From: Neurospora tetraspora | Taxonomy: Eukaryota; Ascomycota; Sordariomycetes; Sordariales; Sordariaceae | Length of the DNA: 64,000 nucleotides | Reading direction: 5' to 3' | Assembly: GCF_033439725.1 (NCBI RefSeq) | Contig: NW_026944385.1 | Coordinates: 2,451,001 to 2,515,000 of the forward strand | Shown: one piece after another, positions 10,605-23,436 of the stretch | How positions within the stretch are numbered: position 1 is the first letter of the stretch | How the letters are laid out: each line of letters opens with the position of its first letter | Program-made: the position numbers and the translations under genes | Notes under the pieces: model-generated | Seen by the model: only the letters and a program-made list of their open reading frames with translations | Told to the model about the DNA's origin: nothing | The model's database searches: none

Positions 10605-13600
10605 ATGTCCACCCTGCATCGAAACGACAGATCTCCCTCCGCGGGAGTTAGCGAATCCTCAAGTCCTGACTTTATATCACATACCCCAAGGTCATCGAGC
10701 AAACAAGTGCGTCATCGGGCCTCAGTTGCCTGCGCCTCCTGCCGGGAAAGGCGGATACGTTGTGTAGTGCCCGAAGGAGAGTCCGGGTGCACACAGTGTA
10801 AGAAGACCGGAGCAGAGTGTATCATAAGAAACGATGACGAGAGGCGAAGGTGCGTACCAGGACCGACACCTTAGCGCAATCTGACATATCTGACACTTCA
10901 AGAGGCCTATATCCAAAGCATACATGTCGTCACTATCCAACCGAATCACTCTCCTGGAGGAGATGCTGAGAGAAAGAGGCGTCGCGCCTCCTCCAGCCGT
11001 CCATCCTCCAAAGACGAGACAGGAAGCCAAAGAAATGCAGGAACACGAACAACACGATGTACGGTTCCGCGAAGACTGTGAGACTCCTGGCCCGAATCAG
11101 GCCAACTCTTCCATGGTGGCAGATACCCCCTCCCCACCGAAATTCAACGTGGAAGAAGTACAAACAGATGCTACCGACGACAATAAGCAAACACCCGAAG
11201 CTCCAAGCGATGATTCTACACTTTTCCCAGAGTTCGCCTCCCAATGGGATGGAGATGTACGCCAGTTCTTGGGTGTAAAGAGCAGGTTCTCTGTCATGTC
11301 AGGGAGGCTGCAGTACTTTGGTTCTACGGCGAGCAGCCACGTTCACGCCCAAAACACCTCGCAGCCCAGCCCACCAGGGACAATAGATCACGCAAGCCGT
11401 GTCAAGCGTGTCATCAAAATTCTTGGCTCATCCACCCATGACCACCTTATGAGCTGCTTCTGGGGCCATTACAACCCTGCGGTTCAAGTCGTGGACCGTG
11501 AAATATTCGAGTCAGGCCGAAAGAGCCAGAACCCGAGGCATTACTCAGTATTCCTTCATATTACGATGCTTGCTGCCGGGTACCGATTTGCGGAGCGAAA
11601 CAGAGAAGATGTGAAGAGGTTGATACTTGGAAACTGGGAAAGCACGTTCCATCGGGAGTCCAAGTCTATGCTGGATGCCGAACTAGAGAGACCAGGTGGG
11701 ATACCGAGCATCCAGGCGCTCCTCATCCTCGCAGACCTCGAGTTTGGCGCTGGCAGGGACTCAGCCGGCTGGATGTATTCTGGTATGGCGAACCGATTGG
11801 CTATCGACATCGGACTGCACGTAAACGTGCCAGACAGCGGCAGCGAGGTTCTCACGGCCGAGGAACCGCTACGTCGGCGAGTCATGACGGCGTGCGTCTT
11901 GTTCGATAGATACTGGGCACTTCTACTCGGCCGCTCCCCAAGCATTCGGCATCGCGACATTGGCATAGAGCTGGGGCTCCAGCCGAGAAAGGGCACAGCC
12001 ATGCCGACTGCATCACCGACGACCCCTTTCGATATGGTGACGTCCCAGTCACCGGAAATTTCCCTTCACCAACATCTTCTCGAGCTCATGAGCATAGCGG
12101 CCAAGATCCTGGAGTTGCAGAACCAACACGACTATGCCGAGTCATTGTTTGCAAACAACAAGGCAGGCGAGGAGGCCTACCAACGATTGTTTGCACTGGA
12201 CAGAAAACTGCAAGCGTGGTACCGCCGGTTACCGGACTTTTTGGCTTGGACACCCGCCAACATTCAGGCAGCACCCGTTGGCTTCTTTATGTTGCATCAA
12301 CAATTCCATACTTGCATGGTTCTGCTCCACAGGCCTTGGGCAATGTACGGCAATGAGGACGGATCCAATCCTACCATGTCATATGGCCAGTCCACCGGGT
12401 CGCTCCCGGGCGTCAGCCATCACCATAGGGTTGCCATTGCTCGCCGGATGTGTACCCAGCATGCCATCCGCGTCGCCCGCATCTTCTGGCACCACCGCCT
12501 CCGGTTCGACGGCAGGAGACTGCCCATCTTCGCTATCCAGCAGGCGGGCACGTCGGCGATTGCTCTGATGGCAGCCCTCGCGAACCGGACCACCGAGGTT
12601 GACCAGCAGAGCAACCTGCGATACCTGCAGGTTTTGTCGGCGGCGATTTATGATATGTGCTATATCTACCAGCCGGCAGCGAGGATGTACCGCCTGCTTA
12701 AGTCGATGTTGGTAGACATTCGCAACGAGGTTGTCACTGGTGTAAGCGGTGTTCACGCTCAGTCGAAGACGTCGCCAGAAGTGACAGCATCGGCGCCTCC
12801 TCCGTTCCTTTACCATACCCATCAGAGGAGCTACAGCACTCCCATGGTCGGCCTGAACTTTGGCGCCCCCGACTGGGCTACCCGCGGCTCGATTCCCAGT
12901 GGTGGAGGAGACACTCATGGCTACCCGCAATTCTCTGGTCGGCAACAACCGGAGAATGATTTGTTTGGGGAGAGTGAACAACCTCCTTCATCAAAGAGAC
13001 AGAGGTGCAGCGGCCCGAGCCGAAGAGCATCCGATTTTGGTGGCTGTGTTACTCCTTCACTTTTCAATTTTGGTGGTTTTGGTGGCACCTCGTCGTATCC
13101 CACTCCACCACTGGCTTCTCCTAGAGATTCCGGAGAGGTACTGGGCCAAGGCGGTCAGACTAAGGATAACAACACGCCGATTCCGGATGCATACACTGAC
13201 GACAATGCGCTCTTTGATTTTTTGGAAGCCACGGCGCTTGCTACGGTAATGGAGGAGGATGTCGAAACAGACTCTGTGTCCAGAGCTGCCAGCACGCCAA
13301 CTGTCACTTCCCACAGCCACAAGGAGGGCAGCGACACGGCGGAAGAGAGTGCAGATAAGCCTGCTACTGCTTCAGAAACTGACGCCAACAAGGCTACCGC
13401 CGAGGAGAGCCAGGAATCTGGAGCGCCAAAGGATGATCAGGGCAAGGTGGCCTCTCCTGAAACCACTAGGGATCCCAAGGTCTCAGTCTCTGCTCCGGCT
13501 CAGGAAGAGGATTCAGACAGCAACATCATCGAAGAATGGCTTGCCGAGCCATTACCCTCCATCGCCGCAACCTCCAGTACCAGCAAAACCATCAACCCCG

Positions 13601-14193
13601 CCGCCCTCACAACAATGACAAACCCCACAGCTGCTCTGATACCATCACCAACGACGACAACCCACCACCACTTGGGCAGGTTCCAACCAATTATTTCTCA
13701 TCATCGTCAACAACAGCAGCAGCAGCAGCAGCAGCAACAACAACCCCCAAACCCACCACCCTACAAACGAGACGCCCGCCTAACCAAGCATGACCACGCG
13801 GACCTCTTTCCCCGATTTAACAAGTCGGCCATCATCGACGCGCTCGTGTCGGCGGCGGGTATCAACTTTGATCTGTCTCTTTGTCGGGAGGTGGATGTTG
13901 AAGATCGGAATTATGACCATGAGCATGATGATGTTGCTGTTGTTGTCCATGATAACGATAGTGAAAAGGAAAACGAAGGTCAAGCTGGGAAGGGCGCAAG
14001 CGGTGGATCAGCAGCGCATGGCGTCAGCTTGAGTGATTTGCTGGGCAGCATGGGAGGTTATGGGAATGGGGGTAAGAGGAGGATTGAGGAGGTTGAAGGT
14101 AGTCACGGTGCTGGTCTTGGGTGTGGTTATGCGGCTGCGACGAGTGCTGCGAAGCAGGCGAGGAATGTGGAGTTGGATTATTTCCGGTTGTGA
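10605..14193 (+). CDS. Zn2Cys6 transcription factor with fungal_trans domain
   Basis: Exon 1 (10605-10849) and exon 2 (10905-14193) flank a 55-base intron (GTGCGT, branch CTGAC, AAGAG) and encode 1177 residues. The binuclear zinc cluster has Cys43, 46, 53, 62, 65 and 72 in the usual CX2CX6CX8CX2CX6C spacing. A linker and a short coiled coil (SSLSNRITLLEEMLRERG) follow. The middle homology region spans about residues 240-480, with the typical LILADLEFGAGRDSAGWMYS and a later FDRYWALLLGRSPSI. The C-terminal third is disordered, with acidic stretches and a 12-Gln run. Such proteins are sequence-specific regulators. The targets are unknown, and no metabolic cluster lies next to it. Confidence 0.93.
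13709..13744 (+). repeat. CAG/CAA polyglutamine tract
   Basis: A run of CAA and CAG codons encoding about 12 glutamines inside the Zn2Cys6 gene, followed by a Pro-rich stretch. Confidence 0.9.
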
Positions 14194-16900
14194 GGGGTTT
14201 GGATGTTGTAAGATGGAAGTTGTGTGGTAGAAGAATTTGGATATAGACTAGATTTCTTCTGCCTTTTGCTAGAGATAAACCCAGTATTTTGTTTTGGAAT
14301 AGAGAAGCTGGGCGATTAGTCCCTTTTCTGTTGTTTCATACGTATAGACTTTTTTTCTTTTGAAGCCGTTTGGGCACCATTCCGAATTACAAAAAAAAAT
14401 CCAATCCTTTAACTGTGCAAATCAATTCGGTACCCGGAGATGAGAGGTCGAGCGTGTCCCCCTTGCCCCCTTTTCTAGTGCCTCGCTTCACGAACGGACG
14501 AACAAACGGTCTTCGACAAGAGATGGCATGGCGACCACGTGGAAACGAGGAGAGGCGCTGCAGGAGGATGATGGTGCAGATATCCCAGCCTAGATGTGGA
14601 CCTGGCGGTTTCTGGATGAAAACCGTATCTGGATCGGGATCACTGTGATATGATGGGATTTGGGAAATCTGTTGACCGTTGTGGACTTTTTTTAATTTCC
14701 GTGCTCGCATTTGGGAATCAAAACACCATCAAGCTTTCCGGGGTTCCCCACTGTTACCGGACAGTGCAGCCGAAAGAAGACTAGCGTAAAATGTAAGTGG
14801 ATCCTTGAATCTGTTACTGACTGTATGCACGTTTCCCTTTTCGTTGCAAGGGGAAACTTGGACCCTGATTCGATCAATGCCCCAATTTGTGGAGCGAGTC
14901 GAGCCAAAATGGAAGCCTGACGGGAGTTGTGACGGAACTTGTGAGAGAGCCTCACGATCCTTCTTTCCCTTTTTTGCTGATTTCTTGTTGAGACGACATC
15001 CGACAAAAGAAGAGAGGGGCAGCTTATCGAACCGTTTGATCCCATACGAAACTCTTTCTTCCATCCGAACTCTGAGCGGTTAAGGTTGATATACGCCTGG
15101 CGTCGTTAGTTGGACGATGGGATTGAATCGATTTGACTATAACTGATTCCTATCTCTACTTGTCGAATACCTCTTATTTTCTCTTCAGTCTGTTCACTAA
15201 CAGTATGGATTCTGTCATTGTGTTTAAACAAGTTTCAATGTGTACTTAGATGGACACAAGATGGTCCCATTGCTGCACCTTGCAGATTGATACATTCATG
15301 CGCACACATTTAGCAGTCGGGCTGGATCATCCACACATGATCGAGAATTGACTCCCGCCCTTGCATCCGCACGAAACCCGATCTCGTTACACTTTCGACC
15401 CGTACGCACGTATTTTCTCATGTAGGTATGAGTGTACAGTTCTTATCTGGGTGGGCTTCATCACCAAGTGCGAAACCCTCAAGATCTTAATCTGTTTAAA
15501 CGCTCGTCAGAAGCTTGCATAAACAGACCTTCAAAATCCTAATTCCATTTGGCGCTTTGGTGAAGAGTCAGCATGATCCGGTGATTGTTTTTTTTATGGA
15601 GCCATGCCGTGATGCTATGCAGATGCAGCAATGCAAAGATCCATCCAGTCGAGGTACATCCTCTTGAGATTCCATTCTCACAACATCAGCCGCCGCCCTG
15701 CCGCCCGCCCTCGTCAATAGGCCACCGGGCTCCCACCTCCTTATACTAGACCTATGAGGTATACGCCAAACACGCCAGACACGCGAGACTGCGAGCCCGA
15801 AACCCACAGGGCCAAAATCTAAACCCCCTACCCTGAAGTGTGCCTGGGCCAAGTTGCACGTTGACTGGACGACTGCCCGTGTCTTGTACTTTGCCCGCCG
15901 ACCAACCAGAATCTTCTCCCGGGCCAGTCACTTGCCACGAGTCCCTAGCCTCTGTTTGGCACGGCCAGGTAACGGCGTATCGAACCGCTTAGACAGAAGA
16001 AATATATCAAACCCGTCAATGCTTGTGATCAGATTTAAGGTAGCCTTCCGGGGCTGAAAGGACGGGACGTCTTTCCTTTCAGTTCTTACCTAACCTAGTA
16101 CATAACCCATCTGCCGTCTCCCTCCCGGTACTTGTAGTCAGTACTTGCCTTATTATTTTCAACGGCTCGGACTCGGGGGCGAGTAAGCGACACGAACAAC
16201 TTCCCCTCAGGAGAACCAGCGAGAAACAACACGTATCACAGACCACACACAGACCTCGGACTCTTTCGAAATATAGCGACGTATATTGCATCGACTGCGA
16301 TAACGATAGCGACCCCGACGGTTGTGTCATTCAGTACAAGTGAACCCACTCACAGTTCTCCAGTTCCAGCTCCAGTTCCAAGTCCTTGTCAATTGACCGT
16401 CTTCGGATTATTCTTCTCCCACTCATTCTTTGACAACTTCAACTTTGTGATTCTTCTGAACCATTCATCTCTACACGCTTTGTCGGACATTTCCATTCTA
16501 TCGGTAGCAAGGTAGCCAAGCGATACCCGGCATCCAGCCATCTCCTCCCTAATCTTCGCTCTCCACTCGCGTTGATTGAGGCTTCCAACTTAGCGCGCCC
16601 CCGGCCTCGCAAGTTGCAAATCAATCGCCCAGCGCAGTCATTTGCAGCACTACACAGCACGCCAGCAGCAGCACGCATCTCGCAGCACGGCAACCCGACC
16701 CCGTCAGTCCCCGTCCATCACTGTCAATCAGTGTCTCCCGTCTGTCACACACACGCAGCAGTAGCCGAAGCCGTTACCGTTAAACGGTCAACCCCCTCGA
16801 GCCTCAACAACACCCACCCCCCTCCCGTTTCCCCCCCGCGCCTCGCGGCACCAAGCACGAGTCTCCACCGACCCTTTGCGAATGGAGACCTAAGTATACT
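14194..16900. other. intergenic, long upstream region of cdc-24
   Basis: 2.7 kb without a convincing gene. The first 150 bases are the 3' flank of the Zn2Cys6 gene. From about 16300 to 16900 the sequence is rich in pyrimidines and short repeats such as CAGTTCCAGCTCCAGTTCCA, and is probably the promoter and a long 5' leader of cdc-24. A short upstream ATG reading frame lies at about 16882. Confidence 0.5.
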
Positions 16901-19900
16901 ATGGCCCATGCTGCTCTTCTACGAACGAACACCGCCCCTGTATTTCAAGCGTCGACCGACGGCGTCGCCAGATTGAACAACATGAGCATGTCCAATGCCG
17001 CGCGGGCAAGCCAGCTCTCGGGCTCGACGGCCTTCAATTCCACCACTTCGCTCAACTCGCTCACTTCGTCCGCCACCGCCGTTACCCCCGTGAACGGCCA
17101 GGTCGTCGCCACTACAAACATCATCAACCAGAGAGCCGACGCCTCGCGATCGCTGTACCAGATATGTCTGTCGCTCAAACAACGCCTCGCCCAGGTTCCC
17201 GGCTTCGAGGGCTATCTAGAACAACTGCAGCACGAGCAGGAGAATGGCCATGATGGCCCCGTCGAGGCCCTCTGGAAGCTCCTTCGCACCGGTCTGCCCC
17301 TGCTCACCATCTACAATGCGCTCCAACCCGAGAAACCGCTGCACGTCGACGAGAGGCCGAACGAGACGGAAGCGCGACGGTCCAAACGCGCCATCATGGA
17401 ATTCGTCAAGGCCTGCTTGAGCGACCTCGACCCCCCCGTTACCGAATGCTTTATCGTCGCCGACCTTACAGGGGAGGACACCACCGGCTTTGTCAAGGTG
17501 AGCGAGTCTCATGGCGCCCCCTTTCTACGCAACCACTTGATGGAACAGTATATGCTGACGAGCACGTGTTGGAAACCAGGTGACTTCTGTTATCAACTAT
17601 GTGCTCGATCTTGCCGAAAAACGGGGCCTTTTGCTCCAAATCCTACCATACCCCGAAGATGATATCACGCAACCGGGTTCTAAGATGACCCATCGCGATT
17701 ACATTGTTCGAGAATTGGTAGACACGGAGCGCAAATACGTACAGGATCTCGAAAACCTCCACGACCTAAAGAGGACGTTGGAACACAGGAGCGTTATCCC
17801 TGGCGAATTCATCCACGACATATTCCTTAATATCAACGCCATCTTGGATCATCAACGAAAGTTCCTCATCAGGGTAGAAACAACAAATTCGATGCCACAG
17901 GCCCGGCAGGAATGGGGAATCATGTTCGTTCACGCCGAAGAGAACTTTGGCATTTACCAACCCTTTATCGCGAACCAAAGAAAGGCAGCCCAGGTTGCGA
18001 CGCAGGTGTTTGACAAGATCCAAGAGGCTGGCCATCCGGTCGCGTGTGATTTTAACACTCTTGATGGTTTCCTCCTAAAGCCTATGCAGAGACTGGTCAA
18101 GTACCCGCTTTTGCTCAAGGTATGGATAATTCGTCCTTGTCGTGATACCAATGCGCATGCTAACTTTGATAAAGGATTTGCTTAAGAAGAGCGAGGACGA
18201 GCACACCAAGGAAGATCTAGCTGCCGGCATCGCTGCTGCTGAACGGGTGTTGATGAAAGCCAATTCGGCCGTTGATAAGAACATCCTCGAGGAGGCTTTG
18301 CAGGACCTCATTCACAGAGTAGACGACTGGAAGAGCCATAAGGTGGACAATTTTGGAAGTCTGCTCCTACACGGAGTATACACTGTTATAACGGGCAAGA
18401 GTGAACAAGAGAAGGACGTACGTGTCTCCCCTGGCGCATGCGTTCCCCATTTGCTGCACAATCCGAGCTGATAATGGACCGCTAACCTTCCTCAGCAGTA
18501 TGAGATCTATCTTTTTGAGAATATCTTGCTCTGTTGCAAGGAAATCTCCACGACTAAAGCCAAGGAAAAGAAGGACAAGACGCGATCATCCGTACCAAAG
18601 GTGCGGAATAAATTCGCCAAATTGCAACTCAAGGGCCGCATCTTCATGACCAATGTCACCGATGTAGTAGCCATTTCCAAGCCTGGTAAGCGACACAGTT
18701 GGAATTCTCGGCGGAATACAACAGGTGCTGACTGTGCAGGTTCGTACACCGTACAAATATGGTGGAAGGGTGATCCGGGCGTGGAGAATTTCATGATCAA
18801 GTTCCAGACCGAAGAGATGATGAAGAAGTGGGCTGCCGGTCTGGATGAACAGCGAAAGCAGAACACTCAAGCCCCAGTTGCTCCTGATCAGGCTCCGCCA
18901 AACTTTGCCTGGCTCGCCTCACAAGGCAACGGACTGGAGAATCCCTATAAGGAGGAGGAAGAGGACGAGGACATCTATAATGCACCACCTCCCGGCGGCG
19001 CCGCCCCGACCGTTGCCATGCCAGGCACAATGCCACGGAACGGATCGAGCACAAGTCTACGGCAGCGGTCCGCCACCGGCGAAAGTCTAGCAGGTATGGC
19101 TCGGGCACCACCACGCTTCCCTCTTTCACAGGCACCCGCACCTCTCACTCTTGGCCTTCAGCCATCACCCGCTGTTCGAGCAGGCGAGTCTTACTTCTCT
19201 CCCGTAGCCGAGTCGCCCGCTTCAAGTCGGACGAGCACAGCGAGTGGCATCTTCGCCGGTGCTGGAGCCGGCTATCCTTTCCCCAAGACCGGTACCCCCC
19301 AAGGATGGCAGGAGGATAGCAACCGCTACACAGCCCCTGCCATGCCAAGGGCGCCATCGCGAGACGGCACAAACGGGAGGAACCCACGAGGACCCTCGAT
19401 GCCCGTCATGCCCCGGGATAACAGCCAGTTTCAGCAGGCACGCAGTCGGAGTTATAGTACACCGGACATTGCCGGCCAGGCCGCTGCGCGCAACAACCAG
19501 ACAGGGGTACCTGCGGTGCCAGGCATTCCCGCCCATCTAACCCATGCCCGCCACGATTCCAACATTCCCAGGAGCAATACCGGCAGCCCAGCAAACGACC
19601 TCCCTCTACGGACTCAGACAAGTTCTCCTGGTAGAGAACGGAAGAACTACGGAGGCCAGTTGAACCAGTTCCCTCCACAGCCTATCCGCCAGGGCACACC
19701 AGGCAGTGTCACCGGCTTCCCTCCGCCGTCTGGCCCGCCACCACCGGGCATGGCGCCCCTTGCCCCGATGGATGGAACTCGAAACATCACCCCATCTCTT
19801 AGTTCCGCGCCGATAATCTCGGGACAGAACCCACTCTCACCCACCGAAGACGGCATGCTCCCTACGCAACTGAAGGTGAAGGTTCACTGCGATAGCGGTA

Positions 19901-20163
19901 ACTACATCACCTTGGTTGTGCTCTACGACATCACGTATGAAAAGCTCATTGACCGCATCGACAATAAGTTATCGCGGTTTACCACTAGCAGTATCGGTGG
20001 GGGTAACCTGAGGTTACGGTACCGGGATGAGGATGGTGACTTCGTCATGATCGAGAGCGACGACGACATCCAAATCGCCATATCGGATTGGCGTGAGGGG
20101 CTACGCAACCCAGATAGCGCCGGGGAAATTGACCTGTACTGTGAAGGGGAACTGTTGGAGTGA
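16901..20163 (+). CDS. cdc-24: Rho guanine nucleotide exchange factor Cdc24
   Basis: Five exons (16901-17497, 17580-18119, 18175-18417, 18499-18685, 18740-20163) encode about 996 residues. The domain order is that of fungal Cdc24. A calponin-homology-like N-terminal region spans about residues 65-230. The DH domain runs from about 235 to 420 (RDYIVRELVDTERKYVQDLE; later FLLKPMQRLVKYPLLLK). A split PH domain spans about 435-590. A long Ser/Pro-rich linker follows. The final 95 residues are a PB1 domain with an acidic OPCA motif (YRDEDGDFVMIESDDDI). Cdc24 activates Cdc42/Rac at growth sites, and its PB1 domain binds the scaffold Bem1. Intron 3 ends in CAGCAG (18493-18498), so exon 4 may start at 18496 or 18499. 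Intron 4 (54 bases) is a multiple of three and stop-free. Confidence 0.96.
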
Positions 20164-20433
20164 GCACGGCATAATGGTGACAATGCGTGCTCAAAGGAAA
20201 CACGGGCAGTTTCGAACACCCCCCGCTTGCTTTGGCCTCGTCTTTTTTTTTTGGAATAAACTTGGACAACACCATCTATTCACTCCTCACGCGTCCATCA
20301 AATTCTGTCACTCTTATCAACTGTCCCTCATTCGTACGGCAACTCGACTCGACAAGTATCTTTTTTCTTCTCATCTTTTGGGTACCTTCTTTCACTTAGC
20401 ATCTTGTCGACTTGGGAGAAAAATCGGCAGCAA

Positions 20434-20460
20434 GGCATGGCAGGCATGGCAGGCATGGCA
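20434..20460 (+). repeat. GGCATGGCA tandem repeat (3 copies)
   Basis: Three exact copies of a 9-base unit in the cdc-24 3' flank. Confidence 0.9.
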
Positions 20461-21198
20461 TGGGTTTTCCAGACATAGACAAAGGCGGATTCATATAATC
20501 ACCATCATCATCGTACGCTTCTTGGAAAGAACGACTCCTCACAGACACCTATACACACACCATTTCCTTTAGTTATCATCTCTTATCTCTCTCACAAGAG
20601 CACACTCACACACACGCACGCAAAGAGTCATTTTTGGTGTCGGCTACAGACACGGGCTTTTTTGGGTTTTCTTTTGTTATCATTATCACGGGTCTACCTA
20701 CCCTCTTTCCCCTCTTTCCATTTTCCTGTCTCCTATCATCGTTTGCTTATCATTTCTGCTCCTACGAACACGTTGTGAGGGAATGTTGATTATTATATAC
20801 CTCTTCGGTCTTTAAGTGTCAGTTTTGTCGAGTCAAGTTGGCTAGTTCTGCATTTGTCGGGGACGGCTTAAGCAGGATGTGATGGATGCCATGGGATGCA
20901 ATAGGATGTGACGGGAGAGAATGAAGCAACGTCTCTCTACGGTCTCTGCTGGAGGATCACGGGGAAGTCAAGGCGGAAGTCGAAAGAGTGGTTGGTCGAA
21001 ACGCAAGCGGGAGGGCTCGGTAATTCAGGTGGTTTTCTGTCATGGTCAAGAGGAGGTAGGCAGAAGAAGAAGAAGGTCCATGGAGTGAGGAGGAAGGACG
21101 GAGGAAGCGAGCAGGTCGAGAGTATAGACAGATGGGTGGAATGGAGGAAGGAAGAAAGAAAGAAGGAATAAGGGGCTGACGGGCAGTGAAGTTATTGT

Positions 21199-21201
<3 letters not shown>

Positions 21202-21229
<28 letters not shown>
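21202..21229 (+). repeat. poly-T tract (28 bases)
   Basis: An uninterrupted T homopolymer directly after a purine-rich stretch. Length is probably variable and hard to sequence. Confidence 0.9.
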
Positions 21230-22211
21230 GGTTGATCTTTATAGTCAGATATGAATACCCAATTGCGCATTTTTGTTGTTGTTTGTTTTTGTTATCCCAG
21301 TCTTATATTTATAGAGTCTAGAGCAGAGAGCAGAGAGTAACTTGGGTACTTTATAACGTCGGTTAATGTGAAGAAGAAGCAGTTAGATAAGATACCTTTA
21401 CACGTACTCCTGTGAAAAAAAGATTCCTGGAATGTTTCAAGTGACTTGAAATAATCCACTAAAGTCTACACCCTGTTTGTAGACAGATCCATGGATCATA
21501 GTTTCACTTAAATATTGTTACAAGCCTCTAAACTCAAGTGTATATACTGAAACGCCATATCCCCACTGCTCCCAAAATGCCTTCCATATTGCCACAATAT
21601 TGTACAGCAGCAACCAACCCAGTACTGGCCCTTCGCAACTGACTTTTGAAGAACAAGAAAGCCCCTTCATCCATCATGCACGTCGTAGGTAGGCAAGCAA
21701 CAACAACACAAAGAAGGATCCCATATAGAACCGTTCCGTGCTGATTTTTGTCCGGGGTTGAGCTGATGTTGGTGGTTGTGCCTCTGCCGGTGCTGGTGCT
21801 GGTGCCGTGGCCTTGCTCTTGCCTTCCCCCCCTCTCTCCCTCCACGTACTCCTTCTCTTCCTCCTCCATGTCCTGCTTCCTTCTTCTGTTGGGGTATCAC
21901 ACCAGGGCGCAAACTGGTCTTGTCTCGTTTTGTTTTGTTTCTCTTTTGGAAACCAATCCTTGTTCAATTGTTTCCAAGCACTCCCCACTCCCCACGCCCA
22001 CTACGACTCTTGGCTTCCATCCTTCCCACTCTTCCCCGGATGGTGTTTATGTCGCATCATGCAAAGATAGCTTTAATCGTCCGTCGGAAGAGAAAGAAGG
22101 ATTATGATCTGTCGGGATTTTTTCCACACATGGTCGCCGTCGTTCTCCCCCTCAGTCGTTGTCTTCGTCTTCGTTTCGGCACAAAACTAAGGTCGAACGA
22201 CCAGTTTTCGC

Positions 22212-22587
22212 TTATTTCTTGCTCTTGCCCTGCGTGAGTCTCTCCTGGAAGCGAGACAAGTGGTAGTTGATGGTGTTGTTGGGCTTGGGCGCAGGCTTGG
22301 GCGCGTCCATGCACGCGCGCAGGGCGTTCTCGACCGTGGCGCAACCGGCCGAGTTGTAACCGGCGGAAGCCCAGCAAGCTTGTTTTCGGGAGTCAGTTAG
22401 TTGGGTGGCTCGTCTAGAAGGGAGCTTTGGAAGCAAGCGGAGGTGGTAGACAGATTGGACAGATAGAGGAAGGGCGCATACCCAGAACCGAGGACATGAC
22501 GGCGATGCAAGGGTTCTCCTCGGCCTTGTTGGCCTGGCGAACGCGCAGCTGCTTCAGCGGCGGCAGACGGATGGGCTTGTTGGGCAT
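22212..22587 (-). CDS. mrp10: mitochondrial small-subunit ribosomal protein Mrp10 (mS37)
   Basis: Two exons (22587-22482, 22378-22212) flank a 103-base intron (GTATGC...ACAAG) and encode 90 residues starting MPNKPIRLPPLKQLRVRQ. Two CX9C motifs (Cys-IAVMSSVLA-Cys and Cys-ATVENALRA-Cys) form the CHCH fold typical of Mrp10, a subunit of the mitochondrial ribosome. CX9C proteins are commonly oxidised by the Mia40 relay, and Mrp10 then moves to the matrix. The length matches the family. It is divergent from the large gene at 23437, with 849 bases between the two ATGs. Confidence 0.93.
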
Positions 22588-23436
22588 TTTGACGGCGTTG
22601 TTTTGACGTTATCGGAGGTGGACGGAGACACGGGGCAATGACCGGGAGACAATCGGGTTGCGGGGGTGTCCGTTACGGTGCTCGAATAACCGGGGGATTT
22701 CCACTTCCGTGTTCCGTACCTGTCTGGCAGGAGCTCTCGCTGCGGGTGCCGTGTGCGCCGGCCGGCTTTCCGTTCGTTGCGCGCAGGGTCCCCGCTGGGG
22801 AAAGATTTCGGGATCACGTGGAGATAAGGTGGGTGCAGTGACAGAGCGGCATCAGGCAGGCACGCAGTCGAGTCGAGGCACCTCACAGCTTTCTCGCGGC
22901 AGAGGCGTCAGGCCGCGTGGGGTAAAAACGCAGGTGGAGCATTCCTTCTTGGCAGACCTGTAGCTTCAGATTTGGTGCAAGATGATTGGCTAATGGCTGG
23001 GCATGTAAACAATGTTTCTGGTGCGACCCCATCTTTTTGGTTGAGGGATTGGACTTTGGATGTTCACCTTCTCGTGTCTTCGCGATTTGTTGCTTCTCGA
23101 CTTTCCACCCCCGGCCTTCCATTTTGTGCAAAACACACGCGACACCTTCTTTCCAGGTCCTTTTCGGTACCCACGACGACTTACGACGAATACCCATTGC
23201 ATTGTTGGCAGAGCATAGCTTTCGGCGCGTATTTGGTTGCTGTTCTTGCAAAACACTTTTTTCCTGCTTTTTTTCAAAGCGACCTTTGTTTACATCGGGA
23301 CTACATTGCAGCCGCCGCCGCCTCCTGTCCCAGCAACGCGACAACAACGGTTATCCTGCATACCTTAGTAGCTCAACACAATACACTACACTACACTACA
23401 CTATACACCAACACATAGCACACAAGACGTCGCCGC
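22588..23436. other. divergent promoter, MRP10 and large disordered gene
   Basis: An 849-base region between two outward-facing ATGs. The part next to 23437 is pyrimidine-rich with CACTACACTACACTA-like repeats. No gene is seen. Confidence 0.5.

Larger units (their letters stand above)
20164..22211. other. intergenic, cdc-24 to MRP10
   Basis: Two kilobases without a convincing gene between two converging genes. It holds CT-rich sequence after cdc-24, a 9-base tandem repeat, a purine-rich tract at about 20960-21170 and a 28-base T-run. Confidence 0.5.
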
